Positions 35,987 through 45,290 of a stretch of DNA of 64,000 nucleotides are shown here, one piece after another. The position numbers and the translations under genes are program-made. The notes beneath the pieces are model-generated. The model was not told the origin of the DNA, did no database searches, and saw nothing but the letters and a program-made list of their open reading frames with translations. Every line of letters begins with the position of its first letter. Position 1 is the first letter of the stretch. Source of the stretch: Flavobacteriaceae bacterium CRH (GTDB lineage Bacteria; Bacteroidota; Bacteroidia; Flavobacteriales; Flavobacteriaceae). The DNA is taken from assembly GCA_001507425.1 (NCBI GenBank), contig LMAJ01000017.1, positions 1 to 64,000 of the forward strand. The letters run 5' to 3'.

Positions 35987-36649
35987 ATGAAACAATTACC
36001 AAAGTTATTCTTTTCCTTTTTACTTATTACGTTTTTTGGTTGTACTGGTTTTAGCCAAGAAAAAGCAATTGCCAGTAACCAACATTATATTTTCTTTTTT
36101 CATAATGGTTTTAATGAACAAAATGATCTTAGTGTAGTACATCCTGAATATGGAAAAGCAGAATACAATGAAATTTTAGATTCCTATAGAAAGGATAATT
36201 TTATTGTTTTTAGCGAAATTAGAAAGAAAGATACTGATGTTCACAAATATGCAAAAAAAGTAGTCAAACAAATTAAAGGATTACTAAAGAAAGGTGTTTC
36301 ACCAGGTAAAATAACCGTAATAGGAACTTCGAAAGGGGGGTACATTGCACAATACGTATCAACTTATCTGGCTAATCCAGAGGTGAATTTTGTTTTTATC
36401 GGATGTTTTAGGGATGTCGATATTGAAGAATGGCCTGATATTAATTTTTGCGGAAATATTCTAACTATTTATGAAAAATCTGATGTATTGGGCGTTTCAG
36501 CTATTAAAAGAAAGGAAACTTCGAAACTTAAAGTAAATCATTTTAAGGAAATAGAGTTATATACTAATCTTAAGCATGGCTTTTTATATAAAGCCTCAGA
36601 CGGATGGATTGCACCATCTAAAAAATGGGCAAATGGGAACTATGAATAG
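35987..36649 (+). CDS. Exported alpha/beta hydrolase
   Basis: 220 residues from the ATG at 35987, which opens a signal peptide (KLFFSFLLITFFGCTGFSQ). The upstream ATG at 35900 would bury it behind 29 polar residues. Core motifs: FFFHNGFNEQ (oxyanion loop), nucleophile elbow GTSKGG (about 118) and a late His in LKHGFLY. Short lid and small size suggest an esterase-like enzyme. 114 bp after the previous hydrolase; may share its promoter. Confidence 0.7.
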   Translation: MKQLPKLFFSFLLITFFGCTGFSQEKAIASNQHYIFFFHNGFNEQNDLSVVHPEYGKAEYNEILDSYRKDNFIVFSEIRKKDTDVHKYAKKVVKQIKGLLKKGVSPGKITVIGTSKGGYIAQYVSTYLANPEVNFVFIGCFRDVDIEEWPDINFCGNILTIYEKSDVLGVSAIKRKETSKLKVNHFKEIELYTNLKHGFLYKASDGWIAPSKKWANGNYE

Positions 36650-36880
36650 TCCATTTAATTATAAAAAGGAGTTCAAGATCGTTTTTAACTTAAAATATTA
36701 ATTCATCCTACAATTATTTTTATTAAAAACTAGCATTAAGTTTTATATTTAAGAATTATTACTGATTTTGAGTTTTATTGTCTGCATTTTCTATGCTTAC
36801 ACTTAAGATGACTCTAACCGTTTCCTTGTAAATACTGGGATTTATTTTTTTTCAAGAAATCAATTTAAAATTATCGAACC

Positions 36881-36919
36881 AAAAAAAAAGCCTTAGAAAT
36901 CTAGATTTCTAAGGCTTTT
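36881..36919. terminator. Perfect palindromic terminator
   Basis: A 26-bp perfect palindrome at 36890-36915 (arms GCCTTAGAAATCT and AGATTTCTAAGGC), with an A-run on one side and a T-run on the other. It lies just downstream, on the minus strand, of a tRNA 3' fragment, as a native tRNA terminator would. Confidence 0.8.
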
Positions 36920-36928
36920 GCTTAATCT

Positions 36929-36952
36929 TGTAGCGGGAACACGACTCGAACC
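36929..36952 (-). pseudogene. tRNA 3'-end fragment (likely attachment-site remnant)
   Basis: On the minus strand the sequence GGTTCGAGTCGTGTTCCCGCTACA matches a T-loop, the 3' half of the T-stem and a TCCCGCT acceptor strand with discriminator A. The 5' side of the T-stem does not pair, so homology stops in the T-loop. That is where tRNA-targeting integrases leave their duplicated core. Parent tRNA not present in the window. Confidence 0.55.
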
Positions 36953-37259
36953 ATAGTTAATTATTGGGATTTCCTGAAAGATTTAAAATATTAGATTAAT
37001 TAAATCAAGGTGTGATTTACGATTACTTCTTTATTTTTTGTCTTAATTGTACCTGAGATCCGATTTTCATTTGTCAAAGCTTTAAATTTAATTTCTGTAA
37101 ATGAAATTAACTTAATGCATATTTTTTGTGTTCAAAGATAGTTTCTATTGATTAATACTGTAAAGAGATGTTTTTTGATTTGTATGAGGGAGGGTTTTCG
37201 AATTGTTTTTATAATTTTTATTAACAATGAGAACATCAACCAAATTGTCAACTAAAAAT

Positions 37260-37296
37260 AAAAAAGCCTGTAAATAGTGAGTTTACAGGCTTTTTT
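37260..37296. terminator. ssrA terminator
   Basis: AAAAAAGCCTGTAAA (37260-37274) and TTTACAGGCTTTTTT (37282-37296) form a long stem directly after the tmRNA 3' end. Confidence 0.85.
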
Positions 37297-37297
37297 G

Positions 37298-37690
37298 TGG
37301 AGTCGCCGGGAATCGAACCCGGGTCCAAACAAGCAACTAAAGAGCTTTCTACGCGTTTATTTCCTGATTGGATTTTCGTTATTGAGCTAGGTCAGGAACA
37401 ACCACTCAACACTTATCTTCTTAATTTCGAAATCCACCCGAAGCTCATGGAAATCTAGGTTTACTTTTACGGTTCCCCTGTACTGACCGCCATAAACCAA
37501 GGCTTTCAAGGAGAATCCAGCTTCCCTATCTGATAGGGACGTGGCTAATCTTACTATAATTCAGATTATGCAGCTAAAGCGTAGTTATTTTCGCCGTGTA
37601 AAATTTTAAGATCTTATATTTACGAGCAAGGTCTCAATGCTCGACGTGCTTACTTTCCAATTCGACTTGCTGTCAAAACCAGTCGACCCC
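37298..37690 (-). ncRNA. ssrA: Transfer-messenger RNA
   Basis: 393 nt. The tRNA-like ends pair (GGGGTCG with CGACTCC) and the T-arm CCGGG-TTCGATT-CCCGG is present. The tag reading frame lies at about 37568-37597 and reads GENNYALAA then stop, typical of Bacteroidota. With SmpB it frees stalled ribosomes and marks the peptides for proteolysis. CCA is not encoded. A -7-like element (TAAATTTG, minus strand, 37704-37711) lies just upstream. It is the right border of the accessory block. Confidence 0.95.
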
Positions 37691-37757
37691 AAAAATTAGT
37701 TTGCAAATTTATACTATTTGAAGTTAGTTTCGTAATAAATTTTTAAGAAAAATTCAG

Positions 37758-38966
37758 TTATTCTTCATCTTTAAAAACAAACGGATAATCGCCAAAAATT
37801 GGAGCCAATTTTCGAACTGCATACGTTTTTGTTGTCATTTTATTAGACAAAGCAATAATGGTCACACCTTCTTTCATTAACGGAACATACGATGAGGTAT
37901 TTCCGTGCCACCAACCGTTATGAAAGTAATAATTTTGCCCAGAATCCCAATTGATCATTCGAATTCCTAAACCGTAATTTTTTTCACCTTTGCGTTCATT
38001 ACTATAACCGGTGTAAACTTGTTTCAGCAATTCAGGTTTTAAAAAATCAGGAGAATTTCTTGCTCGGTCAAATTTTAAAAGATCCCGTACCGTTGAGAAA
38101 ATATTTTTATCACCATACACATTATCTAAGTAATCAAAACCAATTTCTGCATTGTTTCCTTTATAAGACGGTACTATACTTTTTCTGTCCTTATCATTAT
38201 CAAAAACATATGTATGTGTCATGCCCAATGGTTTAAAAATCATTTGGCTCATTGCTTCTTTATAAGTTAAGCCAGTTATTTTTTCGATAATCAGGGCAAG
38301 CATTGCATAATTGGTATTGCAATAACTGAAACGTGTTCCGGGTGTTGATTCCAGACCAATATCTTTTGTCGCTAAAATGTCTAAAATATCTTTGTTTGTT
38401 AACTGATTATGTCTGTCCCAAACTGATTTGTCATGATCTGTAAAATAAGCATAATTTCGCATTCCTGTTCTGTGAGATAAAAGCATTCTGATAGTACAGG
38501 CTTCGTATGGAAATGTTTTTAAAATCGTATTTACTTTCTGATCCAAATCTATTTTACCTGCATTAGCAAGTTTTAAGATTGCCGTGGCAGTTAAAACTTT
38601 ACTTACAGATGCAATTTGTACAGGTGTTTCTGCGGTTATTTTTGTCCCTTCATTTTTATTAGCATAACCATTATATCGTTCAAATATAATCTGGCCATTT
38701 TTTGCTACCAAAAAACTACCGTTCATACTGTTGTTAGGCCAGTTTTTAGTATAAAAATGATTTATTCTGCCTTGAACCGAATTTACATAAGCTTGTGTAA
38801 TTCTTTTTTCCGGTCCTAAAGGCTTCATTTTAGGTAAAGTATCTTCTTCTATCGCTACGACTTCTGTTTTTGTTGATTTATTATCTTTTCCACATGAACC
38901 TAAAACTAAAATTAGGAAAAGTATTTGTGGTATATTTGTTTTTTTAAGGAAGCTCATTTTCATCAT
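37758..38966 (-). CDS. Serine hydrolase, class C beta-lactamase/PBP-like lipoprotein
   Basis: 402 residues. Lipobox VLGSC at Cys25. Active-site motifs of the AmpC/DD-peptidase fold: S120-V-S-K123, Y-C-N in RFSYCNTNYAML (about 209) and H-N-G in YFHNGWWHGN (about 358). These proteins are mostly esterases or peptidases rather than true beta-lactamases. Anchored in the envelope. Stands alone next to ssrA. Substrate unknown. Confidence 0.85.
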   Translation of the reverse strand: MMKMSFLKKTNIPQILFLILVLGSCGKDNKSTKTEVVAIEEDTLPKMKPLGPEKRITQAYVNSVQGRINHFYTKNWPNNSMNGSFLVAKNGQIIFERYNGYANKNEGTKITAETPVQIASVSKVLTATAILKLANAGKIDLDQKVNTILKTFPYEACTIRMLLSHRTGMRNYAYFTDHDKSVWDRHNQLTNKDILDILATKDIGLESTPGTRFSYCNTNYAMLALIIEKITGLTYKEAMSQMIFKPLGMTHTYVFDNDKDRKSIVPSYKGNNAEIGFDYLDNVYGDKNIFSTVRDLLKFDRARNSPDFLKPELLKQVYTGYSNERKGEKNYGLGIRMINWDSGQNYYFHNGWWHGNTSSYVPLMKEGVTIIALSNKMTTKTYAVRKLAPIFGDYPFVFKDEE

Positions 38967-39143
38967 TCTTTAAAAACAAATATATAGAATTCAATATTTA
39001 TGTTTTGGGCTTTTCAATCTTTAGAGAAGTATTTTTTAACATAGTCTTAACTTCTTTTTTTGTTATTTGATTGTATGTCAGTTAATAACGTTATAAAAAT
39101 GTTTGAAATTAGAAAATTGCAACAAAAATTTAACTAATTTTGT

Positions 39144-39151
39144 TATATTTG
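39144..39151 (+). promoter_or_regulatory. -7 element TATATTTG upstream of dehydrogenase gene
   Basis: TAnnTTTG match 52 bp before the ATG at 39204. A TTG at 39117-39119 is present but somewhat far for a -33 element. Confidence 0.4.
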
Positions 39152-39203
39152 AAACAAATTGAGTTCAAAAAGTTACATTAATATTTATCTTAATCATCTA
39201 TAA

Positions 39204-40406
39204 ATGAAATTTGGAATTATAAAAGAAAGAAAAAACCCACCTGACAGGCGTGTGGTGTTTGCTCCAGAAGAACTAGCAAAACTAAAGCAACTTTATCATG
39301 AAGCAATTATTGCCGTAGAAAGTTCAGATATTAGAATTTTTTCTGACATCCAATATAAAAGCATGGGGATAACTATTACAGATGATGTTTCAGATTGTGA
39401 TGTTTTATTTGGTGTAAAAGAAGTTCCTGTTGAAAATTTAATTCCCAATAAATCATATTTCTTTTTTTCGCATACTATAAAGAAGCAACCTTATAATAGA
39501 AAGTTATTAAAAGCAATTTTAGAGAAAAATATCGATTTATACGATCACGAAACTATTGTTGATGAGCAAAATCGTCGTTTAATTGGTTTTGGAAAATATG
39601 CCGGAATGGTTGGTGTTTATAACGGAATTCGTGCTTTCGGAATTAAATTTGAATTGTTCAAATTACCAAAAGCAGAAACTTTAGCCGGAAAAGATGCTAT
39701 GATTATGCAGTTGAAACGTATAACAATGCCGGCTTTAAAATTTGTAGTAACCGGAACAGGAAAAGTAGGAAGCGGTGCCAAAGAAATTCTGGATGCTATT
39801 AAAGTAAAAGAAATTACAGTAGATAATTATTTAACCAAAAAATATACGCAAGCTGTGTATGTTCAGTTGGATGTTTTGGAATATAACAAAAGAACCGACG
39901 GTCAAGAGCTGGATTTTAATGATTTTGTGAGTCATCCAGATGCTTACGTTTCTGATTTTGAAAAGTTTACTAAAGTTTCGGATGTTTATTTTGCCGGTCA
40001 TTTTCATGCAAGCGGGGCTCCAATGATTTTGACAAGAGAAATGTTAAATGCAAGCGATTGTAAGTTAAAAATTGTGGCAGATATTTCATGCGATGTCAAT
40101 GGGCCAATTGCCAGCACTTTGAGGTCGTCAACAATTGCAGAACCTTTGTATGGTTATTTCCCTTTGGAAGATAAAGAGGTAGATGTTTTTCATCCGGCGG
40201 CAGTGGTCGTAATGGCGGTTGATAATTTGCCATGCGAAATTCCAAAAGATGCCAGCGAAGGTTTTGGAGAACAATTTATGGAATACGTTATTCCGGCATT
40301 TTTTAACGGAGATAAAGACGGGATTCTACAAAGAGCCAAAATAACCGAAAAAGGAAAACTAACACCAAGATTTAGTTATTTGCAGGATTATGTTGATGGG
40401 AAGTAA
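39204..40406 (+). CDS. Alanine/saccharopine dehydrogenase-like NAD(P)-dependent oxidoreductase
   Basis: 400 residues. The N-terminal domain (FGIIKERKNPPDRRVVFAPE) matches the start of AlaDh/PNT and lysine-forming saccharopine dehydrogenases, with the Arg and Lys used for substrate. The nucleotide-binding domain has FVVTGTGKVGSGAKEIL (about 194-210). The C-terminal part has IVADISCDVNGPIASTLRSS, typical of fungal-type Lys1-like enzymes. The actual substrate in flavobacteria is uncertain. Single gene, followed by a terminator. Confidence 0.75.
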   Translation: MKFGIIKERKNPPDRRVVFAPEELAKLKQLYHEAIIAVESSDIRIFSDIQYKSMGITITDDVSDCDVLFGVKEVPVENLIPNKSYFFFSHTIKKQPYNRKLLKAILEKNIDLYDHETIVDEQNRRLIGFGKYAGMVGVYNGIRAFGIKFELFKLPKAETLAGKDAMIMQLKRITMPALKFVVTGTGKVGSGAKEILDAIKVKEITVDNYLTKKYTQAVYVQLDVLEYNKRTDGQELDFNDFVSHPDAYVSDFEKFTKVSDVYFAGHFHASGAPMILTREMLNASDCKLKIVADISCDVNGPIASTLRSSTIAEPLYGYFPLEDKEVDVFHPAAVVVMAVDNLPCEIPKDASEGFGEQFMEYVIPAFFNGDKDGILQRAKITEKGKLTPRFSYLQDYVDGK

Positions 40407-40476
40407 AAATTTGTTTAAAAGTTTCAGGTTTTAGGTTTCAAGTTGTTAGAACGTGAATGATTAAAAGTTAAAATTA

Positions 40477-40511
40477 AAAAGTCCCTTCGTGCAAACGAAT
40501 GGGACTTTTTA
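40477..40511 (+). terminator. Terminator hairpin
   Basis: AAAGTCCCTTCG and CGAATGGGACTTT form a stem with one bulged base around a TGCAAA loop, then a T-run. It lies 75 bp after the dehydrogenase stop. Confidence 0.7.
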
Positions 40512-40517
40512 ATGTAT

Positions 40518-40620
40518 GAAACCTGAAACCTGAAACCTGAAACCTGAAACCTGAAACCTGAAACCTGAAACCTGAAACCTGAAACCTGAAACCTGAAACC
40601 TGAAACCTGAAACCTGAAAC
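40518..40620. repeat. Tandem heptamer repeat (GAAACCT)n
   Basis: About 14.7 perfect copies of the 7-bp unit GAAACCT, ending 3 bp before the fumC stop codon. Inverted single units (AGGTTTC) lie just upstream at about 40428-40440. Copy number is expected to vary by slippage. Some copies probably lie in the fumC 3' untranslated RNA. Confidence 0.95.
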
Positions 40621-40623
40621 TCT

Positions 40624-42009
40624 TTAAACCATTTCCTCCGGTTTTACCCAGGCATCGAAATCTTCAGGGGTAACGTATCCTAAACGAACGGCTTCCTCTT
40701 TCAGAGTCGTTCCGTTTTTGTGTGCGGTTTGAGCAATTTCTGCAGCTTTGTAATAGCCTATTTTAGTATTTAAAGCCGTAACCAGCATTAATGAATTGTC
40801 TACTAATTCTTTAATTCTTTTGTAATTTGGTTCGATTCCCTGAGCGCAATGCTCATCAAACGAAACGCAGGCATCGCCCAACAAACGTGCCGATTGCAGA
40901 AAATTAGCAGCCATAACAGGTTTAAAAACATTTAGTTCATAATGTCCCTGCATTCCACCAACAGTAATTGCAACATCGTTCCCGATAACTTGTGCGCAAA
41001 CCATTGTCAAAGCTTCACATTGTGTTGGGTTTACTTTTCCCGGCATGATAGAAGATCCCGGTTCGTTTTCAGGAATATGAATTTCGCCAATTCCGGATCG
41101 AGGCCCGGATGCTAACATTCTAATGTCGTTTGCAATTTTATTTAATGAAACAGCCAATTGTTTTAAAGCACCGTGCGTTTCAACAATAGCATCATGTGCA
41201 GCTAAAGCTTCAAACTTATTTTCGGCCGTTACGAACGGATGATTGGTGAATTTGGCAATATATTCAGCCACTTTTACGTCGTAACCTTTTGGAGTATTTA
41301 ATCCGGTTCCTACGGCAGTTCCACCCAAAGCGATTTCAGATAAATGCGCTAATGTGTTTTTAAGCGCTTTTAATCCGTAAGCTAATTGTGCGGCGTAACC
41401 TGAAATTTCCTGTCCTAAAGTTAGCGGTGTTGCATCCATAAGGTGTGTACGCCCAATTTTTACAACAGCGGCAAATTCTTTCGCTTTTGCATCTAAAGTT
41501 GCATGCAATTTTTCGATTCCCGGAATTGTAGTTTCAACGATCATTTTATAAGCTGCAATATGCATTCCGGTTGGGAAAGTATCATTAGATGATTGTGATT
41601 TATTGACATCATCATTTGCTTTTATAAATTGTTCGCCTTCGCCAATTTCAAATCCTTTAAGAACTTGAGCGCGATTGGCAATAACTTCGTTCACGTTCAT
41701 GTTGCTTTGCGTTCCTGAACCTGTTTGCCAAATTACCAGCGGAAATTCATCGTTTAATTGTCCGGCCAAAATTTCATCGCAAACTGCTGCAATGGCATCT
41801 CTTTTTTCGGTTGGCAAAACACCTAAATCTGCATTGGCGTAAGCGGCTGCTTTTTTAAGATATGCAAAACCTTCAATGATTTCTTGTGGCATAGACGCCG
41901 ATGGCCCGATTTTGAAATTGTTTCTTGAACGTTCTGTTTGTGCGCCCCAATATTTATCTGCCGGCACCTGAACTTCGCCCATTGTGTCTTTTTCTATTCT
42001 GTATTTCAT
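40624..42009 (-). CDS. fumC: Fumarate hydratase class II
   Basis: 461 residues, iron-independent fumarase of the citric acid cycle (fumarate to malate). Family motifs: [14 protein letters not shown] (about 97), [25 protein letters not shown] (catalytic His region, about 185) and the signature [15 protein letters not shown] (about 316). Length matches the family. Single gene; its 3' end abuts the heptamer array. Confidence 0.96.
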   Translation of the reverse strand: MKYRIEKDTMGEVQVPADKYWGAQTERSRNNFKIGPSASMPQEIIEGFAYLKKAAAYANADLGVLPTEKRDAIAAVCDEILAGQLNDEFPLVIWQTGSGTQSNMNVNEVIANRAQVLKGFEIGEGEQFIKANDDVNKSQSSNDTFPTGMHIAAYKMIVETTIPGIEKLHATLDAKAKEFAAVVKIGRTHLMDATPLTLGQEISGYAAQLAYGLKALKNTLAHLSEIALGGTAVGTGLNTPKGYDVKVAEYIAKFTNHPFVTAENKFEALAAHDAIVETHGALKQLAVSLNKIANDIRMLASGPRSGIGEIHIPENEPGSSIMPGKVNPTQCEALTMVCAQVIGNDVAITVGGMQGHYELNVFKPVMAANFLQSARLLGDACVSFDEHCAQGIEPNYKRIKELVDNSLMLVTALNTKIGYYKAAEIAQTAHKNGTTLKEEAVRLGYVTPEDFDAWVKPEEMV

Positions 42010-42129
42010 TTTGTTGTATGTAAAGAGTTATATGTAATTTGTAAAATGTTTATGATTTTATGGAACGCGGATAACGCTGATTAAAACGGATTTTTATTTT
42101 GATGTTTGAAATTTATTTTGAAAATGAGT

Positions 42130-42231
42130 GCCTAGCCCCGATAGTAGTGGAAATCCTTTTATGTTTATTCTTTAAAAACATAAAAGATTGAAACGTCCCG
42201 AAGCTTCGGGAGCGGGAAATAGCTCCTGAAA
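42130..42231. repeat. Dispersed structured repeat upstream of fumC
   Basis: The block starts near CCTAGCCCCGAT and ends AGCGGGAAATAGCTCC. It holds the stem TTTTATGTTT (42157-42166) with AAACATAAAA (42176-42185) and the perfect palindrome TCCCGAAGCTTCGGGA (42196-42211), which recurs as variants at 597 and 7664. From memory, blocks of this kind are found between genes in many flavobacteria. The rest of 42010-42403 shows nothing else. Confidence 0.55.
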
Positions 42232-42403
42232 ATACTCATATTCCTTTAATTTAGATAGTTAGATAATAATCAAAAAAATCCCTTATTTAAAATGAGTTTA
42301 AATATACGGATTATTGTGATTTTACGAAAATTGATTTGGTTTTTATTGCTAACGAAAAATATATAACATATATTTGTCATTACATTCAAAAATTCCGGAA
42401 AAC

Positions 42404-42574
42404 ATGTTTGAATTTTCACAGTACTTAGGTTTTTTACTTTTCTTGACCATACTAACTATAGGGTTTTGGTTGATGTTTTTCTTAGTTGGTTTCGTATCTT
42501 TTTGGGTTACGGGCGCTAGCTGGGAAATGTTCAAAGAGAAAAGAGCAAAGAAAAGACAAGAACAATCAATTTAA
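42404..42574 (+). CDS. Small membrane protein
   Basis: 56 residues from the ATG at 42404 (an upstream ATG at 42374 adds ten polar residues). One or two tightly spaced hydrophobic helices (YLGFLLFLTILTIGFWLMFF, then LVGFVSFWVTGASW) and a basic tail (EKRAKKRQEQ). Followed by a strong terminator, which supports a real transcript. Family not recognised. Confidence 0.5.
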   Translation: MFEFSQYLGFLLFLTILTIGFWLMFFLVGFVSFWVTGASWEMFKEKRAKKRQEQSI

Positions 42575-42589
42575 TTTTAAATTGATTTC

Positions 42590-42626
42590 ATAAAAAAAGG
42601 ACCCGTTTTGCGAGTCCTTTTTTTTA
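42590..42626. terminator. Terminator after small membrane protein
   Basis: An A-run plus GGACCCG pairs with CGAGTCC plus a T-run (one G-A mismatch) around a TTTTG loop; likely bidirectional. Confidence 0.75.
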
Positions 42627-42638
42627 TGTTTATAAACC

Positions 42639-42725
42639 AAATTCCAAACTTAAAATTCCAAATTCCAATTTTCTAAAACTTTATAAGTTTTGCTATTGGA
42701 ATTTGGAATTTTAAGTTTGGAATTT
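42639..42725. repeat. Perfect 31-bp inverted repeat (TTGGAATTTGGAATTT family)
   Basis: Arms 42639-42669 and 42695-42725 are exact reverse complements, with a smaller AAAACTTTATAAGTTTT palindrome in the loop. Related TTGGAATTTGGAATTT units occur near 7647-7662 and in the hairpin at 48118-48160. It sits just before the end of the outer-membrane receptor gene on the minus strand and may end its transcript. Confidence 0.85.
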
Positions 42726-42733
42726 AAATAAGT

Positions 42734-45196
42734 TTATCCAGGAAAATCTCCTCCGCCATCGCCACCATTTTCATTTTTAGGTGCTGCATTTTTATCTCTC
42801 TCCGTTTTAGCTTTGTTAAAACGATACGTAAACGATAAGTTGAATTGACGTTTACGAAATTGCATTTCGCTATATGATTTTTGGCTTTCAAGAGTAGTAT
42901 CATTAGTAAGATAAGTATATGACCTCATAATTCTTGAATTAAAAATATCGCTGATATTGAATGCAATAGTGGCTTTGTCTTTTAGAATATCTTTGCTCAA
43001 AGCTGTATTCATAGAGAACTGATCCAGGTTTTTACCTTGTGCTGTTTTTTGTTCGCCATTATAGTTTCCGTTCAATTGCCAATCTATTTTGTATGGTAAA
43101 GTTACTTTAGAGCTCATTCTTGCAGACCAGGTATTAGCTTGATTATCCAGATTTTGTACTACTAAATTTCCATTAGTATCTGTATAACTGTTTTCTCCAG
43201 TTGTTTTTACGTTGTAAAAATTGAAGTTACTATTTAATTTCCACCATTTAAACGGAGTATAATTCAGCGTAAATTCAAAACCAAATTTTTGCTCTTTTCC
43301 TAAGTTAATCGGTCTGCTTAAAATAACCGGAATTCCGTCTACTTCCTGACCATTTGGTGTTCTGACAAAACTGAAAACATCTTTTGTATCTTCAAAATAA
43401 GCCGAAGTAGTAAAGGTAACTTTATCCCAACGCTTAATATATCCAATATCATATTTGTCTGTTAGAGATGGATCTAAATCTGGATTTCCCTGAAAAATAT
43501 TAATATTGCTTGAATAATTTACTGCCGGATTCATGAAACGTCCTCTTGGTCTGGTTAAACGTTTGCTGTAGCTTGCTGTAAAATTACTCTGATTTGAAAT
43601 TTCATAACTAATAAATGCACTTGGAAACAAGTTGTTGTATTTTTTAGTATTAAATTCGTTAGTGTCTAATAAGTTAACCTGAATATTTGTGTCTTCCCAA
43701 CGTAAGCCAAATAAATAAGAGAACTTATTCGTTTTAAAGCCATATGATGTATAAAGGGCATTAATATTTTCTTTGTATTCTAAAGTGTTTGACAAATTAG
43801 GATCTATCACGTCCTCTTTTTTAACAAAATATTCATTGTTCAAATCTCCAAAACTTCCTTTGTATCCGGCTTCAAACTGACTTCCTTTACCTAATGGCAA
43901 CACGTAATCAGCTTGTAATAAAACTTGCTTTTGGACTTGATTATTTAATGTGGTATTAAATTCTGGAGATGCTGTAATAATACTATTGCTATCGTCTGTA
44001 TTTCTTGAAATCGATAAATCAGCAGTCAATTTATGGCCTTTATCGTTGAAGTTTTTGATTAAGTTTGAAGTATATTCTACATTCTCACTTCCGGTATCTC
44101 CATTGTTTAATCGAAATGTAGATCCTGTGAAATCATGGGCTGCATCAAAATTACTGTAATTAATGATATCAGTAGTATTTCCTGAATTTTTTTGATAATT
44201 GATGGCGTTTGTCCAGAAAGTTGTAGGTGTTAAAGTCCACTCAATTCCGGCTCTGCCGTTAAATCCCTCGTTAGTTCTTTTTGTATCACGATCTTCGTCT
44301 AAATATCCTTTAGGCGATCCATTTGCATTAAGATAATTCGTATTTGTTAAACCTCCGCCTTCGTTTGTTCTGTAGTTATAACCTGCAGTAGTAAAGTAGT
44401 TTAATTTTTCAGTTTTATAATTTAAGTTTCCGCTTAAACCGTAGGTTTCAGGAAGACCTGTTGAGGCAATAAAAGTTCCGTTTAAACCTTGGTTTTTTCC
44501 TTTTTTCAGAATTATATTGATTAATCCAGATCCACCTTCTGCATCATAACGTGCTGATGGATTTGTAATTACTTCTACTTTGTCAATTGCATCTGCAGGA
44601 AGCTGGCGTAAAGCTTCGGCAACGTTAATAGCGTTTGAAGGACGTCCGTCAATTAAGATTCGGATATTATCACTTCCTCTTAAACTCACATTTCCTTCAC
44701 TATCAACAGAAACAGATGGAACATTGTCAAGAACATCGCTCACAGTTCCGCCTTTCACCATCATATCCTGACCAACATTGTATACTTTTTTGTCCAGTTT
44801 TATTTCTACAGTAGATTTTTCAGCACGAACAACAACTTCATTTAATTGTGCTGCATCTTCAGATAGGTTTACATCGCCTAAATTGGTGTCTTCCTGTATG
44901 CTTCTTTGTTTTATTTCAGTTGCTTTAAACGAAATAAATTCAATTTTTATATCGTAAGTTCCCGGAGCGACTGCAACTTCAAATTCTCCTTTCGGGTTGG
45001 TTATTCCGCCTGCAATAACTTTGGTGTCATTGGGCGCTGTTATCGAAATTGTAGCATATTCAAGAGGCTGCTTGCTTACTTTTTCTAAAACTTTTCCAGT
45101 GACTTTTACCTTATTACCAGCCGGCTGTTGTTGTGCATAATTGTAAAAACTTGTAAAAAGCAATACAAGTAATATAGCAAAATTTATTTTTTTCAT
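42734..45196 (-). CDS. TonB-dependent-receptor-like outer membrane barrel protein
   Basis: 820 residues. Signal peptide (FAILLVLLFTSFYNYAQ), a carboxypeptidase-regulatory-like domain (KVTGKVLEKVSKQPLEYATI, about 30-110), a Plug domain (MVKGGTVSDVLDNVPSVSVD, about 145-230) and a C-terminal barrel of the OMP_b-brl_3 type ending in FNLSFTYRF. The Pro/Gly/Asn-rich last residues follow. Likely a receptor or outer-membrane biogenesis protein; ligand unknown. No SusD partner is adjacent. Confidence 0.88.
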   Translation of the reverse strand: MKKINFAILLVLLFTSFYNYAQQQPAGNKVKVTGKVLEKVSKQPLEYATISITAPNDTKVIAGGITNPKGEFEVAVAPGTYDIKIEFISFKATEIKQRSIQEDTNLGDVNLSEDAAQLNEVVVRAEKSTVEIKLDKKVYNVGQDMMVKGGTVSDVLDNVPSVSVDSEGNVSLRGSDNIRILIDGRPSNAINVAEALRQLPADAIDKVEVITNPSARYDAEGGSGLINIILKKGKNQGLNGTFIASTGLPETYGLSGNLNYKTEKLNYFTTAGYNYRTNEGGGLTNTNYLNANGSPKGYLDEDRDTKRTNEGFNGRAGIEWTLTPTTFWTNAINYQKNSGNTTDIINYSNFDAAHDFTGSTFRLNNGDTGSENVEYTSNLIKNFNDKGHKLTADLSISRNTDDSNSIITASPEFNTTLNNQVQKQVLLQADYVLPLGKGSQFEAGYKGSFGDLNNEYFVKKEDVIDPNLSNTLEYKENINALYTSYGFKTNKFSYLFGLRWEDTNIQVNLLDTNEFNTKKYNNLFPSAFISYEISNQSNFTASYSKRLTRPRGRFMNPAVNYSSNINIFQGNPDLDPSLTDKYDIGYIKRWDKVTFTTSAYFEDTKDVFSFVRTPNGQEVDGIPVILSRPINLGKEQKFGFEFTLNYTPFKWWKLNSNFNFYNVKTTGENSYTDTNGNLVVQNLDNQANTWSARMSSKVTLPYKIDWQLNGNYNGEQKTAQGKNLDQFSMNTALSKDILKDKATIAFNISDIFNSRIMRSYTYLTNDTTLESQKSYSEMQFRKRQFNLSFTYRFNKAKTERDKNAAPKNENGGDGGGDFPG

Positions 45197-45290
45197 TTTA
45201 ATTTCTGGTTTCTTTTCTTTTTAGACCGCAAATGTAGCTTTTGGTTTAATGTGAGAAATCACAAAAAAATGTTAATCTGTTTCTTTATAA

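Larger units (their letters stand above)
36650..37259. other. Intergenic region before ssrA
   Basis: 610 bp of AT-rich sequence without a credible gene. It holds the palindromic terminator and tRNA fragment described next; nothing else was recognised. Confidence 0.6.

Noticed and set aside
40518..40620. CRISPR-like array
   Set aside because: Unit is a 7-bp tandem repeat with no spacers and no cas genes nearby.
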